Source: an uncultured Clostridium sp. (GTDB lineage: Bacteria > Bacillota > Clostridia > TANB77 > CAG-465). Taken from it: 18,051 bases of DNA. The notes beneath the pieces are model-generated. The model did no database searches. It was not told the origin of the DNA and saw nothing but the letters and a program-made list of their open reading frames with translations. The first letter of the stretch is position 1. The number at the start of each line of letters is the position of its first letter. The stretch is from positions 1-18,051 of the forward strand of contig USES01000020.1 in NCBI GenBank assembly GCA_900553785.1. The letters run 5' to 3'. Shown here piece after piece: positions 7,551-14,543 of this stretch. The translations under genes were made by a program, and so were the position numbers.

Positions 7551-9157
7551 TTATCTAATTTTAAATATTCTTCTAAACATAATCCACTTTTATATATTTT
7601 TTGTGCATTATCTTTTCCTACATATCTTATGTGCCAGGGTTCGTAACTATATCCTGTTATATTTTCCTTTTCCTTCATGTATCGTATAATGAAACCATAT
7701 TTATAACAGTTTTCAGAGAGCCATTTACCAGCCGAAGTTAGATTATATGCTATTGAAATATTACCTATGTCAAAAGCTAGACCTGTAGAGTGTTCCGAAT
7801 GCCCAGGTCTTGCAGAATATGTATTTGCATAGTTTAGTCCATATTCCCAAACGTATCTTTCGTATAAAGCCTTTTGGGTATTGTATGACCTGAAGTCTGA
7901 TATGTTTGGTAGTGAAATGCCTTGTTTAGATGCTGCTTGTTGCATTTGTTTTAGTGCTTCAAGAGCTTCACTGTTTAATCCGTTTGCAAAGTTTTCAGGT
8001 AATGAATATTTTTTATTTACTATTAGTATATTGTCTACATAGTAGGGCCCTTCTATTATTGTATCCGGGTAGTCGAACTGGCCTTGTATGTATCTATAGT
8101 CTGTAGATTTTGGAGTAACTTTTACATTTATTGTAGACGATACAATTGGTTCTTCTTTGGTGCTTACAGTCACTATGCAAGAGCCTATTCCAGTAGATTT
8201 TATCATTCCATTTTCTACAGTTGCAACGTTATTATTTGAAGATGTCCATACAAGTTTAGAGTTAACTGAGTCACTTGGGTTAATTGTTGGAATTACGTAT
8301 GACCAATTTCCAAGTTTTATTTCTGTTGAGGTTTTGTTAAGGTTAATTTTTTCTACCGTTGGTAATACGGTAACAATTATTTTCTTTTCTATGTTATCAA
8401 CGCTACATGTAACAGTTGTTGTACCTTTAGAAGTACCAGTAAAAGTCTCGTTTTCTATATTTAAAATAGCAGAATCATAATTTGAAAAAGTTAAGGTGCT
8501 ATTGGTAGAATTAGCAGGCTTAATTGTGTAATTTATATTTACATCCTTACCTCTATATACCGTTATATTTTCTGGTATTTCTATGTCGATTGCAGGAATA
8601 TATACTATGTAGCAATTAAAAGCATCAATAATGATTTCATTTCCTTGTGGTATGGTTGAATGTTTAGTAAGATTTCCATTACTTTTTGTATATATATCCA
8701 AAGCGTTAGAGTTAGAAAAAATACTTCCTAAAAAATTATTATTTATTTTTATTTTTTCAAATGGTTTATTGTCATTAAATTTAACTTTAATTCCAGCATA
8801 ATTTGATTTATCTATGGTCAAATTAGTTTTACTAACTGAGGGTAGACTTAACATTCCATAAAAATCATTATTTATATATAATGAGAAATCTATATTATTA
8901 AGTATAAGTTGAGAATTACATTTATTTAATGTATCTTGGGCTTTTTTAGATATATATAAATATTTGAATTTTGGACTGTATTCTATGATGGAATTGCTAC
9001 TAGCGTTGTTAATAATTGTGTTATATAATTTTTGACTGTCTGTTATAATAAGTGATAAATATATAATAAAGTTAGCTAGTATTACTGCTAAAAATACAGT
9101 TATAACTCTAATAATTCTTTGCTTTTTGTTAAAAAATACTTCTTTTGTTTTTTCCAT
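7547..9157 (-). CDS. VanY-type D-alanyl-D-alanine carboxypeptidase with Ig-like domains
   Basis: A 536-residue cell-surface enzyme expected to trim the terminal D-Ala from peptidoglycan stem peptides (peptidase M15B family). The start is ATG at 9157, seven bases after AGGGAGAG; an upstream in-frame ATG (9199) has no such site. A basic N-terminus and one membrane span (about 15-39) make it a type II anchored protein. A poorly conserved region of about 150 residues is followed by two bacterial Ig-like (Big_2) domains (about 191-264 and 268-348) and the catalytic domain (about 373-521). Zinc motifs are visible: SEHSTGLAFD, with H456 and D463 (S-x-H-x-x-G-x-A-x-D), and EPWH, with E506 and H509. 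It is a single gene with its own promoter. No vanRS or ligase genes accompany it, so a wall-remodelling role is likelier than vancomycin resistance. Confidence 0.9.
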   Translation of the reverse strand: MEKTKEVFFNKKQRIIRVITVFLAVILANFIIYLSLIITDSQKLYNTIINNASSNSIIEYSPKFKYLYISKKAQDTLNKCNSQLILNNIDFSLYINNDFYGMLSLPSVSKTNLTIDKSNYAGIKVKFNDNKPFEKIKINNNFLGSIFSNSNALDIYTKSNGNLTKHSTIPQGNEIIIDAFNCYIVYIPAIDIEIPENITVYRGKDVNINYTIKPANSTNSTLTFSNYDSAILNIENETFTGTSKGTTTVTCSVDNIEKKIIVTVLPTVEKINLNKTSTEIKLGNWSYVIPTINPSDSVNSKLVWTSSNNNVATVENGMIKSTGIGSCIVTVSTKEEPIVSSTINVKVTPKSTDYRYIQGQFDYPDTIIEGPYYVDNILIVNKKYSLPENFANGLNSEALEALKQMQQAASKQGISLPNISDFRSYNTQKALYERYVWEYGLNYANTYSARPGHSEHSTGLAFDIGNISIAYNLTSAGKWLSENCYKYGFIIRYMKEKENITGYSYEPWHIRYVGKDNAQKIYKSGLCLEEYLKLDK

Positions 9158-9177
9158 GTGCAATCTCTCCCTAATAA

Positions 9178-9206
9178 AATATACATCAAAAAGCGACAAA
9201 GTACAA
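9178..9206 (-). promoter_or_regulatory. Sigma-A-like promoter of the carboxypeptidase gene
   Basis: Read on the minus strand: TTGTAC (9206-9201), 17-bp spacer, TATATT (9183-9178), about 20 bp before the start codon. Confidence 0.6.
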
Positions 9207-9237
9207 CAAAAATTTTTGCATTAAAAAAAATACGTGT

Positions 9238-9267
9238 AAATAACCAGTATTATTGTGGCACATAATA
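9238..9267 (+). promoter_or_regulatory. Sigma-G-like promoter of gpr
   Basis: AAATA (9238-9242), an 18-bp spacer and CATAATA (9261-9267), compared with the forespore sigma-G consensus GHATR-18-CATHMTA as I recall it from Bacillus. The -10 matches fully and the -35 at four of five positions. The predicted start lies about 10 bp before the coding start. gpr is a sigma-F/G target in Bacillus, which supports the call. No good sigma-A promoter was seen here. Confidence 0.5.
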
Positions 9268-9283
9268 AGTTCGAGGCGATTAT

Positions 9284-10238
9284 ATGAACAGAGGATATTT
9301 GAATTTTAGAACAGATATGGCTGATGAGAGAGTGGACACATACAAAAGAGTTAACAATTTAACTCAAATAGATGGAATTAAAGTAACAAGTAATGAAGAA
9401 GAGGGTTTCACTACGACTGTGGTAGATGTATTAAATGAAAATGGTAGTAAAGCTGTAGACAAAGAAATAGGAAAGTATATAACTGTGGAAATTAGTGAGG
9501 TCGAATATTTGCAAGATGAAGTAAAACAAAAGATTATAAAAAGTTTAAGTGAACAAATAAAGTCACTTATACGGAACTGAATTTAAATCTGTAATGGTAG
9601 TTGGGCTTGGTAATATAAATATAACTCCGGATGCATTAGGACCTAAGGTGGCTTCATATGTAAATGTAACTAGACATCTTTTAAAATACGCGAAAGATTT
9701 AATTACTGAGCCGGTAAATGAAATAAGTGTTATATCTCCTGGTGTACTTGGAACAACAGGAATTGAAACAGAAGAGATAATACAGGCAGTAACTAAAAAT
9801 GTTAATCCGGATATAATAATTGCAATAGATAGTCTCGCTTCAATGAGTGTATCAAGAGTTGGAAAAACAATACAGCTTAGTAATACAGGAATAACGCCGG
9901 GACAGGGAGTAGGCAATACAAGAGAGGGATTAAATGAGAAAACTTTAGGTAGAAAAGTAATTGCTATCGGTGTACCAACAGTAACAGATATGGCTACTAT
10001 AACTAATGATGCAATAGATAAGGTTATTACGAGTATTGATGATGAGATTAAAAACTATACAAATGATGTTGAATCATCAAGTAATAAGACTTTAGAACTA
10101 TTATATAGTGAAAACAGATATAATAAAATTGCAAATATTCTTGAAACAGAGAATTATATAGTTACTCCAAAGGAGATTGACGCAGTTATTCTAAAAATAT
10201 CTGAAATTATAGCAAGTTCTATTAACGAAGCTGTGTAA
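9284..10238 (+). pseudogene. gpr: Spore germination protease GPR, interrupted by a frameshift
   Basis: GPR is the atypical aspartic endoprotease that degrades small acid-soluble spore proteins at germination. The first frame (9284-9580, 98 codons) carries the propeptide and cleavage-like motif FRTD at residues 8-11 and the V-x-V-x-x-x-x-E-x-G-F-T strand region. The second frame (first ATG 9594, ending 10238) carries the rest: VVGLGN, TPDALGPK and AIDSLAS, with the two aspartates corresponding to the catalytic pair D127 and D193 of the B. megaterium enzyme, plus GVGN, AIGVPTV and a C-terminal VTPKEID motif. Homology continues into the second frame upstream of its ATG, and that ATG has no binding site, so this is one gene of about 317 codons split by a net +1 shift, not two genes. 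As written it could give only an inactive N-terminal peptide, unless the shift is a sequencing error or is bypassed. Confidence 0.9.
9566..9580 (+). other. Frameshift point in gpr
   Basis: The upstream frame reads CTT ATA CGG AAC TGA. The GPR-like downstream frame reads TAC GGA ACT GAA from 9570, giving YGTEF just before the conserved VVGLGN. The downstream frame is blocked by a TAA at 9558-9560, so the switch must occur between about 9561 and 9577. There is no homopolymer longer than three bases at the point itself. Confidence 0.8.
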
Positions 10239-10252
10239 TTTTCTAATTTTTC

Positions 10253-10280
10253 TTGTCATTTTGTTTGTTTGTGATATAAT
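10253..10280 (+). promoter_or_regulatory. Sigma-A-like promoter of the bactofilin-like gene
   Basis: TTGTCA at 10253-10258, 16-bp spacer, perfect TATAAT at 10275-10280, followed by GAGGAG at 10295-10300. No terminator separates it from gpr. Confidence 0.75.
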
Positions 10281-10307
10281 ATATGAATAAAAAAGAGGAG
10301 AAACAAA

Positions 10308-11501
10308 ATGAAGAAAAAATTATTGTTATTAAGCTTAATGGTTTTATCACTATTTAGTATGTTTAGTTTTGTGAATGCAGAAGAGCTTATGAATGTGAAT
10401 ATTTATAGCGAAGCAATGGGAAATGTAGGCACAGATACTATATATAAATCTAGTGAACACAAAAGTGCTACAATACCATTTATAAACTCAATATCTGGTA
10501 TGAAAGTTATTTTAGATACAGATATAGCCCATTCAGGTATTACTATGGCTCAGAAGGAAATAGAAGTATTAGGAAATTTAAAGGGTTTGCATATGATGTA
10601 TAACACAGATAGTATAACTATTAAGGGAAAAATAGATTATCCAATAATAGTGTCTCAAAATGTTATAATTGAGGGAGAAATAACAGGCGATACAGTTATT
10701 TGGGCACCTAATATTGTTATAAAAGATAGCGCTAAAATTCATGGAGATATTCTTGTATCAACTCAAAATTTGAAGATAGAAGGTGACGTTTACGGTAGTG
10801 TTATAGCCCATGCAAGTAATGAATGTACAATTACGGGTAAGGTTGGAAAGAGCTTGAGAGTAAGCACAAAATCTTTAAATGTGGAAAACGGTACTGTTGG
10901 TGGAGATATATTTGTAAAGACAGATGCGGATATGTCAAAACTACTTGAAAAATATCCTAATGCAGTTGTAGAGATAGATTCTATGAGTGAAAATGAAAGT
11001 GAAGTTAAAGACATTATAATAACTGGCGTAACTACAGTTGTTATATTTACAGCCGTAGGATATATATTCCTTCGCAAAGACGATAACATGTTTACTAAAG
11101 CGTTAAATAAAATAAAAGGTAAATCTGTTAATGTAGTTTTATCAGGAGCAGCAGTCTTGTTACCTTCAATATTGGTTGCAATGCTACTAGTTATTGCTAG
11201 TATATTAGGGTTATGGATTATAGGAGTACCATTGTTAATTGTGTATATCGCATATATTGTTGCATGTTGTATGTTATCTGTTATGATAGTTGGCGCAGTT
11301 ATCTTTGAAGCAATAAAATACAATGTGATAAAGAAATACGAAGAAAATGCGTTAATAAAGAAATTGGGATTATTATTTGCTATATATTTAGTTTTGTACG
11401 CCTTAACAGTTATACCATTTATTTCAACGTATGCGATTATGGCATTGTGTACTGTATCTACAGGAATCGTAACAGTAAGCTTGTTTGGAAAGAATAAGTA
11501 A
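10308..11501 (+). CDS. Exported bactofilin-like (polymer-forming) beta-helix protein with polytopic membrane tail
   Basis: A 397-residue protein. A clear signal peptide (about 1-24, cleavage after VNA) leads to a beta-solenoid built from short repeats (about 102-203) of the bactofilin/DUF583 type, for example IKGKIDYPIIV, IEGEITGDTVIWA, IHGDILVSTQN and IEGDVYGSVIA. About five hydrophobic spans follow (near 236-255, 276-300, 301-332, 353-374 and 375-393). With a signal peptide, the solenoid should sit outside the membrane, unlike classical cytoplasmic bactofilins. Polymerisation and a role in envelope shape or scaffolding are inferred from family resemblance only. It has its own promoter, ends in a strong terminator, and lies beside cell-envelope and sporulation genes. 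Confidence 0.8.
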   Translation: MKKKLLLLSLMVLSLFSMFSFVNAEELMNVNIYSEAMGNVGTDTIYKSSEHKSATIPFINSISGMKVILDTDIAHSGITMAQKEIEVLGNLKGLHMMYNTDSITIKGKIDYPIIVSQNVIIEGEITGDTVIWAPNIVIKDSAKIHGDILVSTQNLKIEGDVYGSVIAHASNECTITGKVGKSLRVSTKSLNVENGTVGGDIFVKTDADMSKLLEKYPNAVVEIDSMSENESEVKDIIITGVTTVVIFTAVGYIFLRKDDNMFTKALNKIKGKSVNVVLSGAAVLLPSILVAMLLVIASILGLWIIGVPLLIVYIAYIVACCMLSVMIVGAVIFEAIKYNVIKKYEENALIKKLGLLFAIYLVLYALTVIPFISTYAIMALCTVSTGIVTVSLFGKNK

Positions 11502-11508
11502 ATTTAAA

Positions 11509-11546
11509 CATAAAAAATGAACACAAATATGTGTTCATTTTTTATG
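11509..11546. terminator. Bidirectional terminator
   Basis: A perfect 17-bp stem (11509-11525 with 11530-11546) with a 4-nt loop. Its own A6 and T6 tracts make it usable on both strands, for the bactofilin-like gene and for the convergent 105-residue gene. Confidence 0.88.
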
Positions 11547-11561
11547 CTTTGACTTACAAGC

Positions 11562-11879
11562 TTAACGATAGTAATACGAGTTGGTAATTGGGTTAAAAAG
11601 TATATTTGCAATTTTAACACTGCCATCAGTGTATTCAACTTGTATTAAATCACTTTCGTCTAAGTCATAGTAATCATTGTCACTTGCGCATAGTTCGTAT
11701 TCATAGTCACTTTTAACTATTGTAATGGTTTTAATTTTTTTCGAAAACTTTTTTAGGTATATTGAAGGTCTAGCGTTCATTGCATAAAAGCCAAACTTCT
11801 TCTGATAGAAAAACACCCTACCTTTTAAGGCAAAATTCCAAAAACTTTTCTTGTCAAAGTGCCGAATGTACCATTTCAT
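11562..11879 (-). CDS. Hypothetical 105-residue protein
   Basis: No family recognised. The start is ATG at 11879, seven bases after GGGAGG; an in-frame ATG five codons earlier (11894) lies upstream of that site. The N-terminal half is basic and aromatic-rich (MKWYIRHFDKKSFW, VFFYQKKFGFYAM). The C-terminal half is acidic (SDYEYELCASDNDYYDLDESD) and ends in predicted beta strands with YTDGSVKIANILF. There is no signal peptide or membrane span. It has a strong promoter of its own immediately after asd and a terminator at its 3' end, so it is probably a real monocistronic gene. Arg6 is coded by CGG, the only in-frame CGG I found in an intact gene here. Confidence 0.7.
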   Translation of the reverse strand: MKWYIRHFDKKSFWNFALKGRVFFYQKKFGFYAMNARPSIYLKKFSKKIKTITIVKSDYEYELCASDNDYYDLDESDLIQVEYTDGSVKIANILFNPITNSYYYR

Positions 11880-11930
11880 TTTAATTCCTCCCAATAAATT
11901 TATTTGAGCATATATATATTCATCATAAAA

Positions 11931-11959
11931 AGTATAACATAAAAAGACTGTATTTTCAA
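11931..11959 (-). promoter_or_regulatory. Sigma-A promoter of the 105-residue gene
   Basis: On the minus strand: TTGAAA (11959-11954), 17-bp spacer, TATACT (11936-11931). The -35 lies two bases beyond the asd stop codon, so this gene can be transcribed separately from asd. Confidence 0.8.
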
Positions 11960-11961
11960 GG

Positions 11962-12936
11962 CTAAATAAGACTTAAAAGAATTTGCATAGCATTTGATGC
12001 CGCACCTTTTCTAATGTTATCTGCAACTACCCACAAATTTATTCCATATTTTACACTAAAATCTCTACGAATTCTTCCAACTATTACGTCATCAGTATTA
12101 TTTGCAAATTCATTAAGTGGATATATATTAAACCTTGAATCATCTTCAAGAATAATGCCAGGGCTGTTAGCAAGTAATTGTTTTATATCTTGGATATCAA
12201 AGTCATTTTCAAATTCAATGTTTATACTTTCACTGTGGCAATTCATAACTGGAACTCTCACGCAAGTTGCCGTAATTTTTATATCATTATCATTAAAAAT
12301 TTTGTGAGTTTCATTTATCATTTTAAGTTCTTCTTTTGTATACCCATCTGGAGTAAAGTCATCAATGTGAGGAATACAGTTGTTATATATTTTGTGTGGA
12401 AATTTAGCGTTTTCTAGTCCCTTTGAAGTATTTATTAGATCATCTATTCCTTTTTTGCCAGCACCAGATACTGCTTGGTAAGTAGAATATACAATCCTTT
12501 TAATAGTATATTTTTTGTGTAATGGATACAATGCAACAACGGCTTGAATAGTAGAACAATTTGGGTTAGCAATTAGTTTGTGAGAACCAATTGCTGATAG
12601 ATTTATTTCAGGAACTATTAAAGGTACATCAGGATCCATTCTAAAGAAACTACTATTATCTATTACTGTAGTGCCATTTTTTACAAAGATTTTGGCATAT
12701 TCTTCGGATATTTTGCCTCCTGCAAAGAACATGGCAAAGTCAAACTTTTCTTTTGGTGAATCTTTGGTTAATTCTTGAACTGTATATTCAGTGTCTAATA
12801 CAGTTATTTTTTTCCCCGCAGAACGTTTTGATGAAAAGAAGACAAAACGATCAATTTTGGGCTTAACTTCTTCTATTAGTTTTAAAAAAGTTGAGCCAAC
12901 AAGACCAGTTGCTCCTATTACTGCACATGAAATCAT
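11962..12936 (-). CDS. asd: Aspartate-semialdehyde dehydrogenase
   Basis: NADPH-dependent enzyme converting beta-aspartyl phosphate to aspartate semialdehyde, the branch point to lysine/diaminopimelate, threonine and methionine. The 324 residues are slightly shorter than typical (330-370). The N-terminal GATGLVGST (about 8-16) binds the cofactor. PNCSTIQ (about 124-130) holds the catalytic cysteine, followed by YQAVSGAGKKG. RVPVMNCHSE (about 228-237) provides the substrate-binding arginine and catalytic histidine, and the C-terminus has NLWVVADNIRKGAASNA. The ATG at 12936 follows a GGTGAT-type binding site by three bases. No dapA, lysC or lysine riboswitch is adjacent. A TATAAT lies about 20 bp upstream on the minus strand, but I see no convincing -35. 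Confidence 0.95.
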   Translation of the reverse strand: MISCAVIGATGLVGSTFLKLIEEVKPKIDRFVFFSSKRSAGKKITVLDTEYTVQELTKDSPKEKFDFAMFFAGGKISEEYAKIFVKNGTTVIDNSSFFRMDPDVPLIVPEINLSAIGSHKLIANPNCSTIQAVVALYPLHKKYTIKRIVYSTYQAVSGAGKKGIDDLINTSKGLENAKFPHKIYNNCIPHIDDFTPDGYTKEELKMINETHKIFNDNDIKITATCVRVPVMNCHSESINIEFENDFDIQDIKQLLANSPGIILEDDSRFNIYPLNEFANNTDDVIVGRIRRDFSVKYGINLWVVADNIRKGAASNAMQILLSLI

Positions 12937-12959
12937 ATAATCACCCTAAAAACATTATA

Positions 12960-12995
12960 TTTAATATATTAAAATAAATTACTAATACTGTACAG
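12960..12995. repeat. Short palindromes between divergent asd and sodC
   Basis: TTTAATATATTAAA (12960-12973) and CTGTACAG (12988-12995) are perfect palindromes in the 92-bp divergent spacer. They could be operators, but AT-rich palindromes are common by chance. Confidence 0.3.
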
Positions 12996-13028
12996 GCTAA
13001 TTGTATATAAATAATTTAGGTGATAAAT

Positions 13029-13502
13029 TTGAAAATAGTAGAGAGAATACAAGCAAAGCCATGTGCAGTCGCACATATAAAGGGCGGAACAGAGGATAGT
13101 CAAGTTTACGGTACAGTATGTTTTTATTCATGGGCAAACGGAACAATAATTAAGTTAGAAGTAATGGGATTGCCTCAGAGTGAAAAAAATAATTTTTGGG
13201 GATTTCATATTCACGAAAATGGAAATTGTGATGAAGGAGATTTGGAAGATCCGTTTAAAAATGCAGGTGAACATTTTACTATGGAGGATGAGTTACATCC
13301 AAATCACACAGGAGATTTACCAATGATATACTCAAACAATGGGTATTCGTTCATGATATATTATTCCGATAGATTTAAACCTGATGATGTTATTGGTAAG
13401 TCCGTTATAATCCATAAAAATTTTGATGATATTACAACGCAACCTTCAGGAAATTCTGGAAAAAGAATTGCATGTGGGGTGATTGTTAAAGAGATAAAAT
13501 AG
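13029..13502 (+). CDS. sodC: Cu/Zn superoxide dismutase family protein, no signal peptide
   Basis: Predicted to convert superoxide to oxygen and hydrogen peroxide. TTG 13029 is chosen because AGGTGAT (13018-13024) precedes it at the spacing also used by asd; GTG 13020 lies within that site. All metal-site residues of the family are visible in the 157 residues: H60, H62, H82 and H129 for copper; H82, H90, H93 and D96 for zinc. The active-site Arg146 is in SGNSGKRIACGVI, and C67 and C149 would form the usual disulfide. The HPNHTGDLP form is typical of bacterial SodC. There is no signal peptide or lipobox, so it is probably cytoplasmic, unusual for bacterial SodC. The gene is monocistronic and shares a terminator with the convergent pseudouridine synthase gene. 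Confidence 0.9.
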   Translation: MKIVERIQAKPCAVAHIKGGTEDSQVYGTVCFYSWANGTIIKLEVMGLPQSEKNNFWGFHIHENGNCDEGDLEDPFKNAGEHFTMEDELHPNHTGDLPMIYSNNGYSFMIYYSDRFKPDDVIGKSVIIHKNFDDITTQPSGNSGKRIACGVIVKEIK

Positions 13503-13534
13503 CAGAAAGTTTTATAACTTTTCTGCTATTTTTT
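13496..13534. terminator. Bidirectional terminator between sodC and the pseudouridine synthase gene
   Basis: A 16-bp stem (13496-13511 with 13516-13532, one bulged T at 13522) with a TTAT loop, followed by Ts on the plus strand and an A-rich left flank. It overlaps both stop codons. Confidence 0.85.
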
Positions 13535-14429
13535 GGATAATGACATCTTCATTTAATTTAATTTGTTTTGAATTTAAATAGTAAAGTATAGATCCTTTTG
13601 GAAAGTTGAATTTATAATAATACGCCACAAGAGCTTGATAGCTAAGTTTAAATTTTTTGTTTATTTCATTTGTAGAATATTTTGGATCTCCTATAATAGG
13701 ATGACCTATAAAGCTTAAATGAGCACGTATTTGGTGAGTTTTACCTGTGTGTAAAACGACCTCTATGATGGATATATTATATGAAGGTATGTAATCTATA
13801 CTTCTGTATTCAGTGATGATTTTTTCGCTATTTTTAACATGTTGAGAAAAGATTTTTACAGTTGATGTAGATTTATCTTTTAGCAAGTATGCTTCCAGTT
13901 TGTCAGATTTCTTTTGTAATTTACCATATACAAAAGCTATGTATTTTTTCTCGGTTATATGATTTTTAAATGAGCTTAGAATTTCTTTGTGTGCTAAATC
14001 ATTTTTAGAAAATATGACTAATCCTTCAGTATTGGTATCTAATCTATGACAAATTTTAATACTTTTTCCAAATTTGTCCATTACTATTTTTTCGAGATAT
14101 ACGTCGTTTTCGTTATATTTATGGTTTTCATTGCAAGAAGGAATGCGAGCTGGTTTGAAAACTACTATAATATTGTCATCTTCATAAATAGTGTCAATAC
14201 TTGTTGGTTTTCCAAAAAGTATGTCATCTGTTAAATATACTTCAACTAAATCATTATATTGTAAAGTATAGTCTTTGGATACACGTATTCCATTTACCTT
14301 AACGTCTTTTAATCTAAATACTTTATTTAGATTTCCTTGGCTTAAAGCAGGATAGATGTTTCTTAATACTTTATATATACTTTGATTTGCATATTTGTTG
14401 TTATTTTCTTTTACATAAAAACTTCTCAT
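13512..14429 (-). CDS. RluA-family pseudouridine synthase
   Basis: Converts uridine to pseudouridine in rRNA or tRNA. The 305 residues comprise an N-terminal S4-like RNA-binding domain (about 14-70, with VFRLKDVKVNGIRV) and the catalytic domain. The latter has IIVVFKPARIPS, the catalytic motif HRLDTNTEGL with Asp131, and the conserved HTGKTHQIRAHLSFIGHPIIGDPKY. The family includes RluC, RluD and YlyB-type enzymes, and the exact target cannot be told from sequence. The ATG at 14429 is well placed against family N-termini, and no other start codon is near. No Shine-Dalgarno is visible upstream, and a strong promoter ends 6 bp before the ATG, so the mRNA may be leaderless. Confidence 0.92.
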   Translation of the reverse strand: MRSFYVKENNNKYANQSIYKVLRNIYPALSQGNLNKVFRLKDVKVNGIRVSKDYTLQYNDLVEVYLTDDILFGKPTSIDTIYEDDNIIVVFKPARIPSCNENHKYNENDVYLEKIVMDKFGKSIKICHRLDTNTEGLVIFSKNDLAHKEILSSFKNHITEKKYIAFVYGKLQKKSDKLEAYLLKDKSTSTVKIFSQHVKNSEKIITEYRSIDYIPSYNISIIEVVLHTGKTHQIRAHLSFIGHPIIGDPKYSTNEINKKFKLSYQALVAYYYKFNFPKGSILYYLNSKQIKLNEDVIIQKIAEKL

Positions 14430-14435
14430 ACAGTT

Positions 14436-14464
14436 ATTATATTAAAAAAAATACTCCAAATCAA
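14436..14464 (-). promoter_or_regulatory. Sigma-A promoter placing the start site at the ATG
   Basis: On the minus strand: TTGATT (14464-14459), 17-bp spacer, perfect TATAAT (14441-14436), six bases, then ATG (14429-14427). Transcription should begin at or within a base or two of the start codon. Confidence 0.75.
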
Positions 14465-14492
14465 TAAAATGTGTCGCAAAAAGTACGCTGTG

Positions 14493-14521
14493 TTGAAAAA
14501 ATGTTGTGGTTGATATATAAT
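14493..14521 (+). promoter_or_regulatory. Sigma-A promoter of the Wzy-like gene
   Basis: TTGAAA at 14493-14498, 17-bp spacer, perfect TATAAT at 14516-14521. TGTCGCA at 14472-14478, one mismatch from the Spo0A core box, lies 15 bp upstream; I give that little weight. Confidence 0.8.
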
Positions 14522-14543
14522 TTATAGAGAAAAGAGGCAGAAC

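Noticed and set aside
7547..9157. Vancomycin-resistance role for the VanY-type protein
   Set aside because: No vanRS, vanH, vanX or ligase genes nearby; Ig-like domains and a lone locus fit general wall remodelling.
9594..10238. Second half of gpr as an independent gene starting at ATG 9594
   Set aside because: No ribosome binding site precedes it, GPR-like residues continue upstream of the ATG, and the missing N-terminus is directly upstream in another frame.
12937..13028. Lysine riboswitch or other leader upstream of asd
   Set aside because: Only 92 bp separate the divergent genes; no extended hairpins or riboswitch core seen.
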